DNA from: Fundidesulfovibrio terrae
Lineage (GTDB): Bacteria > Desulfobacterota > Desulfovibrionia > Desulfovibrionales > Desulfovibrionaceae
Assembly (NCBI RefSeq): GCF_022808915.1
Contig: NZ_JAKZFS010000003.1
Location: 186,001-250,000 of the forward strand
Direction of reading: 5' to 3'
DNA: 64,000 nt
Shown here: positions 35,274 through 43,493 of the stretch, piece by piece
Layout: each line of letters starts with the position of its first letter
Position numbering within the stretch: position 1 is the stretch's first letter
Notes under the pieces: model-generated
Seen by the model: only the letters and a program-made list of their open reading frames with translations
What the model was told of the DNA's origin: nothing
Databases searched by the model: none
Translations under genes and position numbers: made by a program

Positions 35274-35702
35274 TCAAACGATATCCCTGTCCGGGGACGG
35301 GGTCTTCACATTTTTCCGGACCACGGACGTCAACGCCCAGATCCCGATGGCCATGGCCGCGCCCAGATGCGTCCAATCGAGAAACCTCCCCGCCATGGGG
35401 GGAAAGGCCACCCGAGGCAGGTTTTCGATCACCCGGGCCGCGCCCGTGGCGAAGAGCATCCCGAGAAGGGCCACCCGGGCCGCGCCGAGCGACGCCGCCC
35501 CCCGCCGGACCAGCCGGTGGCCCAGCCAGAAGAGCAGCGCTGCCGCCGCCGCGTAGTGCAGCCGGAAGGTGAGGAAGGAGTCAGCGGTCCAGGCGAGGCC
35601 CGGGACATCCGCGATGTGGTAGCGCTTGAAGACCGGCATCTGGGCCATGCCCGACACCGCCAGCACGGCCATGACGATCCGGTAGAGGCTAAACCCGTTC
35701 AT
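35274..35702 (-). CDS. Four-helix integral membrane protein
   Basis: A 142-residue protein with four hydrophobic segments (LYRIVMAVLAVSGMAQM; FRLHYAAAAALLFWLGH; ARVALLGMLFATGAARV; LDWTHLGAAMAIGIWALT). Histidines in or near helices 2 and 4 (RLHYA, LGHRL, WTHLG) could ligate heme, as in small cytochrome-b-like anchors. I do not recognise the family. It overlaps the end of the ferredoxin gene by 14 bases and probably forms its membrane anchor or quinone-facing subunit; this is inferred from position. Confidence 0.72.
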   Translation of the reverse strand: MNGFSLYRIVMAVLAVSGMAQMPVFKRYHIADVPGLAWTADSFLTFRLHYAAAAALLFWLGHRLVRRGAASLGAARVALLGMLFATGAARVIENLPRVAFPPMAGRFLDWTHLGAAMAIGIWALTSVVRKNVKTPSPDRDIV

Positions 35703-36672
35703 CGCCGCCCTCCTTGCGCCGGACCACGGCGCGCGCTCCTCTGAGAAACACCGACGCAGCCCCGGCCAGCGGAGCCAGCAGCACAGCCCAGGCCAGCCGG
35801 TTGGAAGGGGCCATGGAGTCGGCTACCGACGCCAGATGGGGTTTCCCGGGGCCTTTCTCGATGCCGGCGTCCAGCAGCTCGAAGGGCACCGGCGAGAGAT
35901 AGATGGTGTTGGTGCCGCCGTTCTCGTCCAGGCCGTAGAGATGGCCGCCTGTCGTGCGCGCCTTCTCCCTGGCCAGGGCCTCGATCTCCGGGCGCGGGCC
36001 GATCACCTGCACGCCGTTGGGACACGCCTCGACGCAGGCCGGAGTCCCGCCCGCCGCCACCCTGTCCTTGCAACGGTCGCACTTGAACATGACCCCGTTG
36101 CCGCCCAGCCTGGGCGCGAGGTCCAGGTAGAGCCCCACTCCGGACTGGCGCTGGGGTATGGCCCAGGGGCAGGCGTCGCGGCACTTGGCCCCGCCCAGGC
36201 AGATGTCCGCGTCGATGGCCACGGTCCCGCCGGGGTATTTGGAGGCCGCTCCCCAGGGACACAGGGCGGCGCACGGAGGATTCTGGCAGTGCATGCAGCG
36301 TCTGGGAATGAACACCTCGCGCCCTTGCGCCTGCGCCCGCTGGATGAAGAGCCAGTTGTAGGGGGTGAGGCGGGAGGTGTCCGCGCGCCTGTCCGAGAAG
36401 TCCTCCGGCTTGGTTCCGGAGGGCAACATTTGCGGGAAGGGCTTGCGGGGCTCGGGGAAGCGCGCGGCGTTGGCCTCGCGGCAGGCGTCAGCGCAGGCTT
36501 CGCAGCCCACGCACCGGGTGAGGTCCAGTAAGGTGGCCTGTTCCCCGCCGGTGTCAGGCAGGGCCGCCGCCCTGGCCCGCTCCGGCAGGAGCGCCGCCGC
36601 GCCGCCGATCCCCAGGGCCTTGAACAGGGCGCGCCGGGTGATCCGCGACTGAGGCTTAAGGGTGTTGAGCAT
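35689..36672 (-). CDS. Tat-exported multi-cluster ferredoxin subunit (HybA-like)
   Basis: A 327-residue periplasmic electron-transfer subunit. The Tat motif SRITRRALFKALG lies at about residues 9-21. Four cysteine groups follow: CVGCEACADAC, CMHCQNPPCAALC, CLGGAKCRDAC and CDRCKDRVAAGGTPACVEAC. In the third group the second Cys position holds Gly, so that site may carry a [3Fe-4S] cluster. A C-terminal helix (LAWAVLLAPLAGAASVF) anchors it, as in HybA. The start at 36672 gives the proper Tat signal. It leads an operon with the membrane and DsrE proteins. No catalytic molybdo- or hydrogenase subunit is adjacent. Confidence 0.85.
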   Translation of the reverse strand: MLNTLKPQSRITRRALFKALGIGGAAALLPERARAAALPDTGGEQATLLDLTRCVGCEACADACREANAARFPEPRKPFPQMLPSGTKPEDFSDRRADTSRLTPYNWLFIQRAQAQGREVFIPRRCMHCQNPPCAALCPWGAASKYPGGTVAIDADICLGGAKCRDACPWAIPQRQSGVGLYLDLAPRLGGNGVMFKCDRCKDRVAAGGTPACVEACPNGVQVIGPRPEIEALAREKARTTGGHLYGLDENGGTNTIYLSPVPFELLDAGIEKGPGKPHLASVADSMAPSNRLAWAVLLAPLAGAASVFLRGARAVVRRKEGGDERV

Positions 36673-36682
36673 GCCCCGGATG

Positions 36683-36698
36683 AGCAGATTGCATGCCA
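36683..36698 (-). promoter_or_regulatory. Candidate sigma-54 promoter for the ferredoxin operon
   Basis: The minus strand reads TGGCATGCAATCTGCT, a close match to TGGCAYGNNNNYTGCW with GG and GC exactly 10 bases apart. The divergent gene encodes a sigma-54 activator. One difficulty is that transcription would begin close to the assigned ATG at 36672, leaving almost no leader. Confidence 0.5.
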
Positions 36699-36751
36699 CA
36701 AGACAACACCTTGGAATTACAGCAGCATGGCTCCTGCTCACCACATAATAC

Positions 36752-36784
36752 TATACAAGTATACACCCATGTGCTTATACACAT
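36752..36784. promoter_or_regulatory. Paired palindromes, candidate activator sites
   Basis: TATAC-AA-GTATA (36752-36763) and ATGTG-CTTATA-CACAT (36769-36784) lie in an AT-rich stretch. They are about 80-110 bases upstream of the predicted sigma-54 start site on the minus strand, the usual distance for enhancer-binding proteins. They also lie just before the regulator's own ATG, so autoregulation is possible. Confidence 0.45.
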
Positions 36785-36791
36785 GCATACC

Positions 36792-38186
36792 ATGGACATC
36801 AGCAGACACTGGCAGGACATCTGCCACGCCATCCAGGAAGGCGTCTTCATCGTGAACCCCGAAGGCAGGCTGGTCATGGCCAACGACGCCATGTCCCGCC
36901 TCACCGGCTATTCCGTCGAGGAGCTGCAGGGCCGGCCCTGCACGGTGCTGGGCTGCGACACCTGCGCGCTCGGCCGCAAAGGGGTGCAGGGAGCCTGGTG
37001 CCCGCTCTTCGCGGGCCGCGAAAGCGCGGCCAAGCGCTGCACCGTGCGGTGCAAGGACGGCTCGCGCCTGCCCGTGTTCAAGAACCAGTCCCTCATCCGG
37101 GACAAGTCCGGCCAGGTGATCGGGGCGGTGGAGAGCATCCTGGACCTGACCGAACTGGACCGGCTGGACCGCAAAGTGGAGGAGCTCTCAAGGCTTCTGG
37201 ACGAACCCGGATCGTTCCACGGCATGGTGGGGACCTCCCCGGCCATGGCCCGGCTGCGCGACATCCTGGAAAAGGCGGCCCGTTCCGAAGCCCCGGTGCT
37301 GCTCCTGGGCGAGTCGGGAACGGGCAAGGAGCTGGCCGCGCGGGCAATCCACGAGCTGGGCGGACGTTCGGCGGGTCCGTTCGTGCAGCTCAACTGCGCG
37401 GCGCTCTCCGAGTCGCTCCTCGAGAGCGAACTGTTCGGCCACGCCAGGGGAGCCTTCACCGGGGCCGTGCGCGCCCGCAGGGGGCGCTTCGAGGAGGCCC
37501 ACGGAGGAGACATCTTCCTGGACGAGATCGGCGACGCTCCCTTGTCCATCCAGGTGAAGCTCCTGCGGGTGCTCGAGACCAAGTCGATCGAGCGCGTGGG
37601 CGAGAACAGGCCCGTGCCCGTGGACGCCCGGCTCATCGCCGCCACCCACCAGGACCTGCGCGCGCTCATGGCCGCCGGGCGGTTCCGTGAGGATTTCTTC
37701 TTCCGCATAAACGTCATCCCCATCGAGCTGCCCCCCCTGCGCAGCCGCATGGAGGATCTGGCTCCCCTGGCCGCGCATTTCCTGCGCGCCATCGCGGCCA
37801 GGTCCGGCGCGGACGCCGCGTCCATCTCGCCCGAGGCCATGCGCCTGTTCATGGAGCACCGCTGGCCCGGCAACGTGCGCGAACTCAGAAGCGCCCTGGA
37901 GTACGCCTGCGTGTTGGCCGAGGGAGGGCGCATCGAGCCCTGGCACCTGCCGCCGGGCATCGGCTCGGGGCGGGAGACTGCCCAGGCCCCCTCTCCGCTC
38001 AAGCCTGACCGGGAGGGCCGGGCGGAGGCCGGGCGGGAGCGGGCCGAGCTGGTCGAGGCCCTGCGCAGCTCGGGCGGAAACAAGAGCCAGGCAGCCCGCA
38101 TCCTGGGCGTGAGCAGGCTCACGGTGCAAAACCGCATGCGCAAGCACGGCATCGATCTGGAGCGGCGCGTCACGGATGGAGCCTGA
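36792..38186 (+). CDS. Sigma-54-dependent Fis-family activator with Cys-rich PAS
   Basis: A 464-residue enhancer-binding protein. The N-terminal PAS domain ([21 protein letters not shown]) contains a cluster of cysteines ([30 protein letters not shown]) that suggests redox or metal sensing. The AAA+ domain has Walker A GESGTGKE, sigma-54 contact loop GAFTGA, Walker [11 protein letters not shown] and [20 protein letters not shown]. The C-terminal Fis helix-turn-helix reads [22 protein letters not shown]. The ATG at 36792 or 36783 may be the start; neither has a clear ribosome site. It is divergent from the ferredoxin/DsrE operon, its likely target. Confidence 0.9.
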   Translation: MDISRHWQDICHAIQEGVFIVNPEGRLVMANDAMSRLTGYSVEELQGRPCTVLGCDTCALGRKGVQGAWCPLFAGRESAAKRCTVRCKDGSRLPVFKNQSLIRDKSGQVIGAVESILDLTELDRLDRKVEELSRLLDEPGSFHGMVGTSPAMARLRDILEKAARSEAPVLLLGESGTGKELAARAIHELGGRSAGPFVQLNCAALSESLLESELFGHARGAFTGAVRARRGRFEEAHGGDIFLDEIGDAPLSIQVKLLRVLETKSIERVGENRPVPVDARLIAATHQDLRALMAAGRFREDFFFRINVIPIELPPLRSRMEDLAPLAAHFLRAIAARSGADAASISPEAMRLFMEHRWPGNVRELRSALEYACVLAEGGRIEPWHLPPGIGSGRETAQAPSPLKPDREGRAEAGRERAELVEALRSSGGNKSQAARILGVSRLTVQNRMRKHGIDLERRVTDGA

Positions 38187-38207
38187 AGCATCTCCCTGAG
38201 GCAGCTC

Positions 38208-38236
38208 TTGACCGTGCGGCCGACGCGGCGCTAGTG
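38208..38236 (+). promoter_or_regulatory. Candidate promoter for the small coiled-coil gene
   Basis: TTGACC (38208-38213), 17 bases, then CTAGTG. The -35 sits in the same CTCTTGAC context as the rpmH promoter; the -10 is weak. Confidence 0.3.
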
Positions 38237-38281
38237 GAAAGACAATCCGGGAATCAATCCTGCCCGGAAAGGAGCGACGCC

Positions 38282-38566
38282 ATGTCCGACCAAGAGAAAT
38301 TCAGAGCACAAGTGGAGGAGCAGCTCGGTCACCTCAAGGAGAAGATCGACGCCACCAAGACGAAGGCCGAGGCGAGAGGACAGGATTTCATCAAGAAATA
38401 CGAATCGGATCTGGCCAATCTGGAATCCAAGTACGACCTGGCCCGCTACAAGCTTTCGCTCCTTCGCAAGGGTGGGCAGTCGGCCTGGGGAGAACTCAAG
38501 GACGGACTGGACAAGGCCATGCACGACCTCAAGGACGCCGTATCCAAGGCCAAGGATAAATTCTAG
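38282..38566 (+). CDS. Small charged coiled-coil protein
   Basis: A 94-residue, Lys/Glu-rich helical protein (MSDQEKFRAQVEEQLGHLKE; LANLESKYDLARYKLSLLRK; ELKDGLDKAMHDLKDAVSKA). AAGGAG precedes the ATG at 38282 by 7-8 bases. The heptad pattern suggests a coiled coil; similar short proteins are often stress-linked in proteobacteria. Function unknown. Confidence 0.75.
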   Translation: MSDQEKFRAQVEEQLGHLKEKIDATKTKAEARGQDFIKKYESDLANLESKYDLARYKLSLLRKGGQSAWGELKDGLDKAMHDLKDAVSKAKDKF

Positions 38567-38595
38567 CGCCGCTCGGACCCTGTCCGGCGGGATGT

Positions 38596-40800
38596 TCAGC
38601 CCGCCGGATCCGTAGCGGCCCAGGGCTCCCCGGGAGGTACCGCCGGATCGGCCGAGTCCGGGGCGTTCAGGGGCAGACGGATGATGAACTTCGTGCCGCG
38701 CCCGGGCTCGGACTCCACCTGTATGGTGCCGCCGTGGTTCTTGGTGATGATGAAGTAGGAGACGGAAAGCCCCAGTCCCGTCCCCTTGCCGGGGGACTTG
38801 GTGGTGAAGAACGGCTCGAAAATGCGCCGCCTGGTCTCCTCGTCCATGCCCGGTCCGTTGTCCTCCACCTCCATCCTGACGTTTTCCCCTTCGAGGCTCG
38901 TTCTGAGCGTGATCACGGGCTCCGTATCGCCGCCCGCCGCCCCGGCCATGGCCTGGGCGGTATTGCGCAGAAGGTTCATGACCACCTGTTCGATCTGGGT
39001 GGGCACGCAGGCCACGGGCGGAACTCCGGGGGCGTACCGCCGCTCGATGCGGATGGATTTGAAGTCGTATTTCTTGTTCAGGTCGTAATCGTTCAGGCAC
39101 AGTGCCAGGGCCTTCTCCATTATCCCCGAGAGATCCGCCGGCTGACGCGCCGACGTGCTCTTTCTGCTGAACTCCAGCATGTCGGACACGATGTGCGCAG
39201 CCCGGGAGGCCGACTCCCGTATGGCCGCGAGCAGCATGGGCACCTCGCGTATCTCCAGGAAATGCCGCACCGCGTCGAACGGGCAGGCCGCCTGGGCGGC
39301 GGCCTGTTCATTGGCCGCCGAGTCCTGCTCGATCCTGCGCTGTATCACCTGGACGCTCTGCAGGATGCCGCTCAGGGGATTGTTTATCTCATGGGCCATC
39401 CCGGCGGCCAGGCCGCCCACGGACACCATCTTCTCCGACTGGACCAGCATCTCCTGCAGGCGGGTCCGCTCGGTGACGTCACGGTCGATGCCCCTGACCC
39501 CCTTGAAGCGCCCTTCCGGATCGAAAAAGGGGACCCAACTGGTCTCGAACAACACCGCCGCGCCATCCTTCCTCCTCATGACCGTCTCGGCGCTACGGAC
39601 ACTGGCCATGCCGCCCGAGGCCTGCTCGAAGAGCGCCAGCAGCCTGCCCTTCTCGGACGAGGCGGCGAAATCCGGCACGGACCGGCCGAGCATCTCCTCG
39701 GGTTCGTAGCCGAGGAGATCCAGGGACCTGGGGCTGACGTAGGTGAAGCGTCCGGACTGGTCAGTCTCCCAGATCATGTCGTCCGTGGACTCCACCAGGG
39801 ACCGGAACTTCTCCTCCTGTTGGGTCAACGCCTGGACGGCCACGTCCCTGCGCCTCCAGCTGCGGTGGATGGCCACGGCGGAAACCAGGGTGATCGCCAC
39901 GAAAAGAGAGGCCATGCCCGCCAGGAACAACGCGTCCCGCCGCCAGTCGGCCAGGTAGTCGTCCGGAGCCAGCCCCACGGTGATGGAGAAGGGATAGCCG
40001 GGAATCTTGCGGAAGGAGTATTCCCGGACGATTTTGTCCCGGAGGTTGATTCCTTCGAAATGCCCGGTATCCGCTCCCGAGCGTTGCAGGGCGAGGAATG
40101 CGGGCATCAGGGCCTTCTGGCCGATGGCCGCGCCGAAGCTGCCCGTGTCCGGGTAACGCACCACGATGGTGTACTCGCCGTCCCAGAGCGTGATCAGCCC
40201 TTTCGAGCCGATGTTCACCTGGGAGAACACCTTCTGGGAAATGTACTCAAGTGTGACGGCGGCATAGATCAGGCCGCCGAAGGAGCCGTCGGCGTTGTTC
40301 ACCCTGCGGGCGAACATGACCACCCAGGTGTTGGTGGTGCGTCCGATCGTTGCCTTGGACACGGCCAGGCCCGCGCCCGGGTCGGTTTGCAGGCGGACGA
40401 AATAATCCCTGTCTGCGATGGATATTTTCGCGGTCGGGACCGTGCCCGCCCCATACTCCACGACGCCCAGGGCGTTTGCGTATCGCAGGGAGTCGAGTTC
40501 GGGGATGATCTTGTAACGCTTTTCCAGATAGGCGTTGAGACGAGGCCCGTCCAAGACGCTCCTGGAGAGCATCCGCGACGCCTCCTCGGTGGCCGCCAGC
40601 AGGGTCAGGTCCACCTTGCTCATGACGCTGGACAGGTTCCCGGCCAGAATCAGCGCGTAGTTGTCCCGAGCGGCCCGGGCCTTCTCCCCGTATTGGTCCA
40701 AGCTCTGCTTCAGGGTCACGCCCACCACGGCGGCCATGAGCAGATTGACCAGCAGCACGCCTGCCCACAGGCGGTTTATGAGCGGAGCCGGGCTCATCAT
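38596..40800 (-). CDS. Cache-PAS sensor histidine kinase
   Basis: About 734 residues. A first membrane helix ([20 protein letters not shown]), a periplasmic double-Cache domain (about residues 35-275, with [16 protein letters not shown] and [16 protein letters not shown]-type blocks), and a second helix ([20 protein letters not shown]) come first. A PAS domain ([25 protein letters not shown]), a HisKA box [13 protein letters not shown] and an HATPase domain ([26 protein letters not shown]) follow. It senses a small extracellular ligand of unknown kind. The start is uncertain among 40812, 40800 and 40797; 40800 fits the GAGG spacing best. No response regulator is adjacent. The transmitter half is close to the kinase at 4.3-6.8 kb. 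Confidence 0.88.
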   Translation of the reverse strand: MMSPAPLINRLWAGVLLVNLLMAAVVGVTLKQSLDQYGEKARAARDNYALILAGNLSSVMSKVDLTLLAATEEASRMLSRSVLDGPRLNAYLEKRYKIIPELDSLRYANALGVVEYGAGTVPTAKISIADRDYFVRLQTDPGAGLAVSKATIGRTTNTWVVMFARRVNNADGSFGGLIYAAVTLEYISQKVFSQVNIGSKGLITLWDGEYTIVVRYPDTGSFGAAIGQKALMPAFLALQRSGADTGHFEGINLRDKIVREYSFRKIPGYPFSITVGLAPDDYLADWRRDALFLAGMASLFVAITLVSAVAIHRSWRRRDVAVQALTQQEEKFRSLVESTDDMIWETDQSGRFTYVSPRSLDLLGYEPEEMLGRSVPDFAASSEKGRLLALFEQASGGMASVRSAETVMRRKDGAAVLFETSWVPFFDPEGRFKGVRGIDRDVTERTRLQEMLVQSEKMVSVGGLAAGMAHEINNPLSGILQSVQVIQRRIEQDSAANEQAAAQAACPFDAVRHFLEIREVPMLLAAIRESASRAAHIVSDMLEFSRKSTSARQPADLSGIMEKALALCLNDYDLNKKYDFKSIRIERRYAPGVPPVACVPTQIEQVVMNLLRNTAQAMAGAAGGDTEPVITLRTSLEGENVRMEVEDNGPGMDEETRRRIFEPFFTTKSPGKGTGLGLSVSYFIITKNHGGTIQVESEPGRGTKFIIRLPLNAPDSADPAVPPGEPWAATDPAG

Positions 40801-40917
40801 CGCGGGCACCATCCTCTTCGCGGACCGTTGACGCGGCCCCGGAAGGGCAGGCGGAAAGAGCGGCCTGGACACGCTGTCCGCAGCCGCACGGACACAGGGA
40901 AAGGCAAAGCCGTCCGC

Positions 40918-41409
40918 CTACTTCTTGCTGCCCTTGCCCATCTCGATCTTGAGGCCGTCCGCGCCCAGTTGCAGGGCCAGGCCCTTGGCGATGACGCGCA
41001 GCTTGAGCACGACGCCGTTTGCGTTTTCAAGCCGCAGGACGCCCTTGCCCTCACCGGCGGCGTATCCGGCCCTGGCCTGGAAATAGCCCCCGGGGAAGTC
41101 CTCGATGCGTTTGAGATTGAACACCTCGCCCGTGGCCTTGACCTTGGAAACCCCAAAGCCTCCCACGCCCAGACTGCCCAGCTTGAAGGGGTACTTGCGC
41201 CCTTTGAAAAGGAGCGCGCCCTGCCCGCCGCTGGCGCTTACGATGAAGCCGCCCTGTCCGAACTCCATGGTCACTTTGCCCACGGGCTTGTCCGGGGCGG
41301 GCTCGGCCTTGCCGGACGGCTGGTCCTGGGCCGCGGCCGGAAGGGGAAAGAGCTGGACGGAGCAGAGGATGAACGCGGCGAGAACCCAGGCAAGCGGGCG
41401 CACGGGCAT
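40918..41409 (-). CDS. Secreted beta-rich protein, tandem paralogue 1
   Basis: A 163-residue protein with a Sec signal (MPVRPLAWVLAAFILCSVQL…AAAQ). A Gly-rich beta-type mature domain follows (FGQGGFIVSASGGQGALLFK; YPFKLGSLGVGGFGVSKVKA; VFNLKRIEDFPGGYFQARAG; GVLRLENANGVVLKLR). GGAGG precedes the ATG at 41409 by 7 bases. It is clearly paralogous to the next upstream gene (shared blocks GxFxISAxGGxGxLxFxGRxYxFKLG and NxxxIEDFPGxYFQ). The family looks like periplasmic proteins of unknown function. Confidence 0.75.
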   Translation of the reverse strand: MPVRPLAWVLAAFILCSVQLFPLPAAAQDQPSGKAEPAPDKPVGKVTMEFGQGGFIVSASGGQGALLFKGRKYPFKLGSLGVGGFGVSKVKATGEVFNLKRIEDFPGGYFQARAGYAAGEGKGVLRLENANGVVLKLRVIAKGLALQLGADGLKIEMGKGSKK

Positions 41410-41636
41410 GGGCGGACCTCCGGGAAACGGGTTCGGCCCCCATGAAGGGAAAGAAAGGGACCAGTTCCATCTCTGCCATTTCCCGGAAGATTTAGCAAAT
41501 ACGTATTGATATCGAGACGGCTCTCCGCGCGGTTCGCCCGCGGGGGCATGAGCAGGCCCGGAACATCGTCGGCCGTCCGTTTCGTTACGGCCCGAGCCGG
41601 TCCGGCCTGCGACCGGAAGAGAGGCGGCTCCGGGGG

Positions 41637-42098
41637 CTATTTCTCCCCGGCCATCTGCACCAGGATTCCCTCGCCGCCCACGGCCAGGGAGACGCCCTTG
41701 CTCTTGGAGCGCAGCTTCATGAACACGCCTTTGGTGTTCTTGAGCCACAGGACGCCCTCTCCGCTTCCGGCGGCCCAGTCGTAGCTGCCCTGGAAGTAGG
41801 TGCCGGGGAAATCCTCGATGTTCGAGAGATTGTATATCTCCCCCTCGGCTTCGACCCTGGTGAAGCCGAGCAGGCCGAGCCCCATGCCGCCAAGCTTGAA
41901 GCGGTAAGTCCGCCCCTGGAAGGAGAGTTCGCCGTCGCCGCCGGTGGCGCTGATGAGAAACGCCCCGCGCCCCATGGTCATGGTCACATGGCCTGAGGCG
42001 TCCGTGGGCGCGCCCTCCTGGGCCAGGGAGGAAGACGGGGTGGAGAATACGGCCAGAAACGCCGACAGAATAAGAACTGGAATGGACTGTGTTTTCAT
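41637..42098 (-). CDS. Secreted beta-rich protein, tandem paralogue 2
   Basis: A 153-residue protein with a Sec signal (MKTQSIPVLILSAFLAVFST…SLAQ). Mature blocks are MGRGAFLISATGGDGELSFQ, YRFKLGGMGLGLLGFTRVEA, IYNLSNIEDFPGTYFQGSYD and GVLWLKNTKGVFMKLRSKSK. It aligns throughout with the 40918-41409 product. The start at 42098 has AAAGG about 9 bases upstream. The 227-base gap to paralogue 1 shows no gene. Function unknown. Confidence 0.75.
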   Translation of the reverse strand: MKTQSIPVLILSAFLAVFSTPSSSLAQEGAPTDASGHVTMTMGRGAFLISATGGDGELSFQGRTYRFKLGGMGLGLLGFTRVEAEGEIYNLSNIEDFPGTYFQGSYDWAAGSGEGVLWLKNTKGVFMKLRSKSKGVSLAVGGEGILVQMAGEK

Positions 42099-42221
42099 GA
42101 TGAAGCCTTTCTTGGGTTCGCTAGGCGTGAGACAAACCCGGCCAGCACGCCGGGAAAGCCGGGCCTTCCGGACGCGGCCACCGGAAATTCGGCAGGACTC
42201 AAGCATGAAGCCGCACCGGCG

Positions 42222-43361
42222 TCAACGCTCGTCCGGGAACAGGAACCTGCCGATGATCAGGTTGGAGACGAGCATGCCCTGGCGGGTCAGGCGCAGGTTG
42301 CCGTCCTTGATGCGGATGAGGTCCTTCTGGCGAAGCGCCCCCAAGAGCTTTCCCTCGGCGGCCACGAGGTCGCGCCCCGTGAGCCGCTTGTACTCGGCCA
42401 GGCGCATGCCTTTGGAGGTGCGCAGGGCAAGCATGAGAAGCTCCCTGGCGCGCACTTCGGGCGTGAGTTCCTGGCCCCCCTCCCCCCAGGCTTTTTTCCT
42501 GGAGAGGGCCGTGTACCGAGCGACGTCCTTGGGATTTTCCCAGCGCCTGCCCGAGAGCGTGGAAACCGCCGAGGGGCCGAGCCCCAGGTAGTCCTTGCCC
42601 TCCCAGTAGCCCTGGTTGTGCTTGGAGGCGAAGCCCATGCGGGCGAAGTTGCTGATCTCGTAGTGCAGATAGCCCTCTTCCTCCAGGAAATCGCCGCCCT
42701 TCAAGTACATCTTGGCGGCCTCGTCCTCGTTGGGCAGGGCCAGCGTCCCCTCCTCTACAATCTGGGACAGGGGGGTGCCCGGCTCCAGGGTGAGGCCGTA
42801 GGCTGAGATGTGCTCGGGTCCCAGACGCACAGCGGCCTTCACGGTGTCCATCCAGTTCTTCAGGCGCTGCCCCGGCAGCCCCCAGATGAGGTCCACGGAC
42901 AGGTTGGCGAAACCGGCTGCGCGCAGGCGCTGCACGGCCGTGTGCACGTCGGCCACGCCGTGGGGGCGCCCCAGCACCCGGAGCATGGCCTCGTCCAGGG
43001 ACTGCACCCCAAGTGAGACGCGGTTCACCCCGGAGGAACGCCACAGGCGCATGAGATCCATGTCCGTGGCCGAGTCCGGGTTGGCCTCCATGGTGAATTC
43101 GGCGTCGCCGGGGATGGTGAAGTTGCGCCTCAGGTTTTTCACCAGGCGCTCGAAGGCCCAGGCGGGAAGCAGGCTCGGGGTGCCGCCGCCGATGTAGACG
43201 GTCTCGACGGCGGGCTTGTTCAGGAGCCTGCCGTAATGGGCGGCTTCCAAGGAGAACGCGGCGTCCCAGTCCTCCAGGGCGTCCATGGACATGACCTCGG
43301 AGGCGAAGGCGCAGTAGCGGCACTTGGACACGCAGAAGGGGACGTGGACGTAGAGGAGCAT
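42222..43361 (-). CDS. hemW: Radical SAM heme chaperone HemW
   Basis: A 379-residue radical SAM protein. The cluster motif CVSKCRYC (C-x3-C-x2-C) is near residue 10 in LLYVHVPFCVSKCRYCAFAS. The HemW features are ETVYIGGGTPSLLP, FTMEANPDSAT, VNRVSLGVQSLDEAML, SVDLIWGLPGQRLKNW, HISAYGLTLEPGT, HYEISNFAR, and a C-terminal HemN_C helix-turn region. HemW binds heme and delivers it to respiratory proteins; it was formerly annotated as oxygen-independent coproporphyrinogen oxidase. The start used is the ATG at 43361; a TTG two codons earlier is unlikely. Confidence 0.9.
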   Translation of the reverse strand: MLLYVHVPFCVSKCRYCAFASEVMSMDALEDWDAAFSLEAAHYGRLLNKPAVETVYIGGGTPSLLPAWAFERLVKNLRRNFTIPGDAEFTMEANPDSATDMDLMRLWRSSGVNRVSLGVQSLDEAMLRVLGRPHGVADVHTAVQRLRAAGFANLSVDLIWGLPGQRLKNWMDTVKAAVRLGPEHISAYGLTLEPGTPLSQIVEEGTLALPNEDEAAKMYLKGGDFLEEEGYLHYEISNFARMGFASKHNQGYWEGKDYLGLGPSAVSTLSGRRWENPKDVARYTALSRKKAWGEGGQELTPEVRARELLMLALRTSKGMRLAEYKRLTGRDLVAAEGKLLGALRQKDLIRIKDGNLRLTRQGMLVSNLIIGRFLFPDER

Positions 43362-43413
43362 GGGCAAGGGGTTATACCAAACGATGGGCGGGGGAAAGGG
43401 ACGGGGGGAAAGT

Positions 43414-43450
43414 CTCCGGCGGCCAAAGGAACTCCGTTCCTTTGGAATCC
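43414..43450. repeat. Dispersed palindromic repeat, copy 5
   Basis: CTCCGGCGGCCAAAGGAAC, then TCCGTTCCTTTGGAATCC, followed by TTTATCGCTTCGCG. It lies between hemW and the diguanylate cyclase gene end. Confidence 0.85.
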
Positions 43451-43493
43451 TTTATCGCTTCGCGTCGATCACCGCTTGCACGACGATCCGGCT

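Noticed and set aside
38734-41445. A 903-codon plus-strand open frame opposite the Cache kinase.
   Set aside because: It is antisense to a complete histidine kinase with all motifs; its translation shows no domain or signal.
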